DNA from: Flaccisagitta enflata
Lineage: Eukaryota > Chaetognatha > Sagittoidea > Aphragmophora
DNA length: 64,000 nt
Assembly: GCA_965153355.1 (NCBI GenBank)
Contig: OZ231126.1
Span: 53,940,001-54,004,000, forward strand
Reading direction: 5' to 3'
Under the pieces are notes generated by a model. It did no database searches and was not told the origin of the DNA. It saw nothing but the letters and a program-made list of their open reading frames with translations. Shown here one piece after another: positions 61,701 to 64,000 of the stretch. The translations under genes were made by a program, and so were the position numbers. Numbering within the stretch: position 1 is the first letter of the stretch; every line of letters starts with the position of its first letter.

Positions 61701-63171
61701 TAGCTTGTCTGAGGGCATTCAAAAGGCAAAAAATCTTGAAATTCAATTAATCCCTTCTAAACTTGCGCATGACCTCTTATCAGCATTAAATTACCTGCAT
61801 TCGCTGTCCATATGCCACAACAATATCACTGAAAATACCTGCTACTTGGTTTTTGACGATATGGAATCAAATCACCATCTGAAAGTGGGAGACTTTGATC
61901 AAGCTAGAAGCATTTCTGAGGATGATGGATCAGGTGGAGGAGATGAGGTGACAATAGTTGGTTGTGAAGAAGATGGTTCTGCACATACCGATTTAGAAGC
62001 TGCCGCATTTGTGCTCTTCCGCATTTTCACTTTAGATGTGGGGGAATGTCGGTCCTTGACAGATGCCGACCTGGACGCTATTCCTGAAGTTGAGCTGCGG
62101 ATCTTGATCCTGTCTATGTTAAAAGGATTGCCAGCATCTGAGGCACTGAATTCGCCGGCATTCAGGGCAAAAAACAGCAAGATGGAGGATTTGGATTCCA
62201 TTAATTCCAAAGTTAAGAATATCAATGAATTGAAACTCGAAGGAGAGCCGTACGATGAATCTCTGCTAAAAGCGTTAGAAGTGAATGCCGAATTGACCAT
62301 CGGTGGTGCCGGGAATTGGTTCCATCAGTTGCATCCATCTTTGCAAGTTGTCTTTGGTTGTCGTGGCAATGGTTACATCATCAACTCTTTCGCCGAACTT
62401 GTAAGGTTCTGTAGAAATGTCTCCGCTCACGGAAAGGACAAACCTGAGGCCATAAAAGATGTTTTTGAGACCGATTCACACACACCCGATCAGAATTTCA
62501 GTTATTTCAGCGAGATTTTTCCTTTTCTTTATCTTCACGCGCTGAGCATGGATGGAAAAACCCGATCTCTGCCAGAAGATTTCAATGCAAATCTCTACCT
62601 GAGGACATACATCGATTACGAAGCGAGATATTACACTTCTCGCGGGTCAAGATCGCTCGTTGATTCCAATTCCATAGTGGTCAAATTTGAAGATTCCATC
62701 GAGGAAGTGATTTCGGTTACTCCTCATGTGCCTCATCTCCCATACAGCCTGATGAAAGGAGTCGACGTCCTCCAAGCTGTAACTGAAAAAGCTGCCGAAG
62801 TTTGGAGAGATATTCCCAGTCACATGCTCCATGTCCAAGATGAAGAAGGCGACAGAATTGTCACGGATTCCAAAATTTTGGAGGGTTCGAAGATTCTGGT
62901 GTCGGTGTTTCGGTTGATGGTTGTTGTGCCCCAAGTCGAAGATCCTGCCAATCCCAAAGGAATGCTGAAAGTGGAGGTCAAGTTCAAAGCCACAAGCAAT
63001 GTAAAAGCCATTCAGGGCGCTGTTTTTGCCAAATTGCCAGTCGCAGTTAAGAGAGAGGTCAAATGCAAAGATTTGGTTGTGAAATGCAAAGATGAAAAGC
63101 TTGATAGTAAGACCAATTTATCCAGTCTAGATTGGAAGGAAGGAGAATCTATCGTTGTCACGTATGAATAA
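58729..63171 (+). CDS. Toll-like LRR receptor with pseudokinase, KEN ribonuclease and ubiquitin-like tail
   Basis: Open from 58729, right after TTTGTAG behind a long pyrimidine tract, to TAA at 63171. It is therefore a terminal exon whose upstream exon, with ATG and signal peptide, is missing. Residues are numbered from codon 58741. LRRs of about 24 aa run from about 130 to 720, interrupted by a Cys-containing segment (354-365). LRRCT begins at 721 (NPWICSC), LRRNT lies at 746-770 (CCPKKCKC), short LRRs at 775-855 and LRRCT at 857-896: the multi-cysteine-cluster Toll layout. TM helix 902-923. The kinase-like domain (about 932-1150) lacks a Gly loop, has K938 and E950, HNN (1026-1028) for HRD and DFD (1051-1053) for DFG. 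KEN domain about 1150-1275 with W1193, R1225, N1226, H1230 and F1260-P1261. Two ubiquitin-like segments follow, about 1312-1392 and 1408-1476. By homology with IRE1 and RNase L, dimerisation should activate RNA cleavage; the ligand and target are unknown. Confidence 0.85.
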   Translation, partial: YRLVLLNSLKLKNHDLSEPNKILSVTHEVNFPQSLISVGVGQKNGVNPGRNTLGRREGEFHQRIRTKILQSINTLALHAREDLKNCRLTCKLLRETNDVWQCVWRNRNHSNCTTMTKTIMDDAVTDDPKYPFLRNFSSPHFHVALGRLGLTRLDDGFLSGFPQLRGFTMVYNPIETLGPHIFEGASQLNYLQLDHNRIKSLQQPFLKLHRLEGLFLYNNLLRNINDTTFKGLKRLEEINLHSNRIMSINEDAFKEMPKLKFATLYDNALVSVEKLFKSSSKLSFLSLGMNQISNLKFLNTSSLSALGVYDNNISKISPDTFQCGRHLRILYLHKNPISSIDPNSFQFNEMMDELIIGCCGRTLKEKCHSSSWNVTHFQRIKAKDLTINGCVEEIADRAFDSLDAVKLAIQMNRNGNGNLRTIGNLTFAGISSLKFLSLAYNRLSKIESGAFLNLKQMAELQLWGNELSYLPPGLFRDQRFLTLLNLDENRFKVAQKHFFNGLDFLSKLLLNDNELQLVEKGTFDSLKQLTELYLENNQLKSIDKGTFDKLINLEKINLGRNSITVIDELNLVALKSLISLDLNYNEIVNISGRNFYDPLINVTLRWNKIKSFDCVWSEPLPNSLKKIDLRNNHLTLIRDLQCFQGPRLSQLLFDYNNLSEFHLSFDSNSYVEHLSLSHNNISSLPIVYRESSLRYLNLSHNQLTDLPADSINNLRKLADVDVTNNPWICSCNLKDRYLNDFLLKHGIVSCCPKKCKCQISNKGIYVNCQNTGMKALPSCMPYKKVVIDVSKNSLKDFRYSAEGLKNVTILNVSHNKISTLSKATVSNMSHVADLDLSWNNLTALPELVLSLKDAHIRVTGNIFDCSSCGQIKILQQIMRFTTQSVTCKDGKDFDLMERRCYFQNTVAPAVAIALFSVILLQAVYSLIRHRRLQFLKSNLFYKHFEALNGQFSHECRITRRLKHNNIMRLSNTFVSWFPKREGFIFFENVNYSLSEGIQKAKNLEIQLIPSKLAHDLLSALNYLHSLSICHNNITENTCYLVFDDMESNHHLKVGDFDQARSISEDDGSGGGDEVTIVGCEEDGSAHTDLEAAAFVLFRIFTLDVGECRSLTDADLDAIPEVELRILILSMLKGLPASEALNSPAFRAKNSKMEDLDSINSKVKNINELKLEGEPYDESLLKALEVNAELTIGGAGNWFHQLHPSLQVVFGCRGNGYIINSFAELVRFCRNVSAHGKDKPEAIKDVFETDSHTPDQNFSYFSEIFPFLYLHALSMDGKTRSLPEDFNANLYLRTYIDYEARYYTSRGSRSLVDSNSIVVKFEDSIEEVISVTPHVPHLPYSLMKGVDVLQAVTEKAAEVWRDIPSHMLHVQDEEGDRIVTDSKILEGSKILVSVFRLMVVVPQVEDPANPKGMLKVEVKFKATSNVKAIQGAVFAKLPVAVKREVKCKDLVVKCKDEKLDSKTNLSSLDWKEGESIVVTYE

Positions 63172-63172
63172 A
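63167..63172 (+). promoter_or_regulatory. Candidate poly(A) signal overlapping the stop codon
   Basis: AATAAA at 63167-63172 includes the TAA stop (63169-63171) of the LRR-KEN gene. GCTTTGGTCC follows about 18 bp later as a possible downstream element. If used, the 3' UTR would be only about 15-30 nt. Confidence 0.45.
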
Positions 63173-64000
63173 CGATTTTATAGTTATTACGCTTTGGTCC
63201 TCTTCCGGGGCGGCCATATGGGTGGGTGGAGTGGGATAAAGTGGAGTTAGGTGTTTTTTTCCATCAGGGTGGGATTTGATGGACTGTGTAGGTAGGTGGA
63301 GTGGGATAAAGTGGCGTAATGTGTTTTTTTCCCATCAGGGTGGGATTTGATGGACTGTGGGCGGTTTAAACAACTAAGGTAGTTTTGTATAAACAAATAG
63401 TCGGCTTCTTCCACCTTTTATTTTTTTACAAAGACCATGATTATAGGAACATGAATATTGTGGTTAATTCATCAGTAGCTATCTCTTTTTCTTTATAGGG
63501 ATTCATTTAAAGATTCTTTGAAACGAACCTGTGTTCAGATTCACAACTTTTTGCTCATGATTTTTTTTTTATGTTTTTCATACTAATGGGGCAAAACGTT
63601 ATTGTAGACAGAGCAAGACTTCGCTGTTTTTTTTATCTGTTTCACTAATTCATATTAACATATTTTTGACTCCACTATATCCACTGTCCACTGTCCATCA
63701 ACTCAGTCCCCTTGTGTTGGGGTTCCCATTAATTAGCGATCATGTGTTAGCTACTTCCATACTAGCGACACCCATACTGTTTCTCTGCAAATTGTAAATG
63801 CTCACGCTCAATATCATCAAATGTGGTGACAGGGTCGTTTGCCAAACCTTATCTAACAGCTACTGATTTACGACTAACTATATATTTCATTTTGTACAGG
63901 TTATGTTATCCCAAAAAACCTTGTCCATTACGTTAAACATTTCCAGAGGGGTAAACAACGAATGGGTGCAAAACGCTCGTTTCCCGTTTATTTTATCTTA
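63173..64000. repeat. 3' flank with a 70-bp direct duplication
   Basis: Two tandem copies of about 70 bp (63221-63290 and 63291-63360), each with GGTGGAGTGGGATAAAGTGG and CATCAGGGTGGGATTTGATG. Nothing else is recognised to the end of the window. Confidence 0.8.

Noticed and set aside
59376-62934. Reverse-strand frames inside the LRR-KEN exon
   Set aside because: Shadows of the sense frame; none carries a domain.

Overview
The window is nuclear DNA of a multicellular animal. Coding sequence is sparse, introns carry GT-AG boundaries, and roughly half of the 64 kb is simple-sequence tracts, satellites and short transposon-like repeats. The recognisable proteins are an SRCR-domain fragment, an LRRC8/pannexin-type channel and a Toll-like leucine-rich-repeat receptor, which point to an invertebrate bilaterian. 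The LRRC8 family has been described as chordate-restricted; if that holds, a tunicate, lancelet or similar animal is the best guess, but the species cannot be read from the sequence.

Layout. (1) 1-5 kb: one SRCR half-domain exon (3731-3853), preceded by a tandem array repeating its own 3' splice site and exon start about ten times and interrupted by two DNA-transposon-like insertions. (2) 5-32 kb: no convincing gene. It holds foldback elements, more than a dozen short elements with a GTCC/GTCG core, long CT, GT, GTT, GAA and CAA microsatellites, and a 59-bp tandem array (24.8-26.2 kb). (3) 32.7-47.2 kb: a six-coding-exon LRRC8-like gene (730 aa; every splice phase joins), with an independent two-exon gene for a type I membrane glycoprotein (571 aa) nested in its 10.4-kb first coding intron. 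That intron also holds GGGCAGCGGCCCC-ended foldbacks and hAT-like elements. (4) 48.7-56.4 kb: two inverted arrays of a 146-bp AT-rich satellite. (5) 58.7-63.2 kb: one 4.4-kb exon encoding the most unusual protein here.

That protein has a Toll-type ectodomain (LRRs, LRRCT, LRRNT, LRRs, LRRCT) and one transmembrane helix. In place of a TIR domain it carries a degenerate protein-kinase domain followed by an IRE1/RNase L-type KEN ribonuclease domain, then two ubiquitin-like segments. Catalytic KEN positions are retained whereas the kinase catalytic Asp is lost. I infer a single-pass receptor coupling ligand-driven dimerisation to RNA cleavage, a layout I do not know from described systems. Its signal-peptide exon was not found.

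The three membrane-protein genes lie on the + strand, but nothing shows that they are co-regulated. I found no RNA genes.
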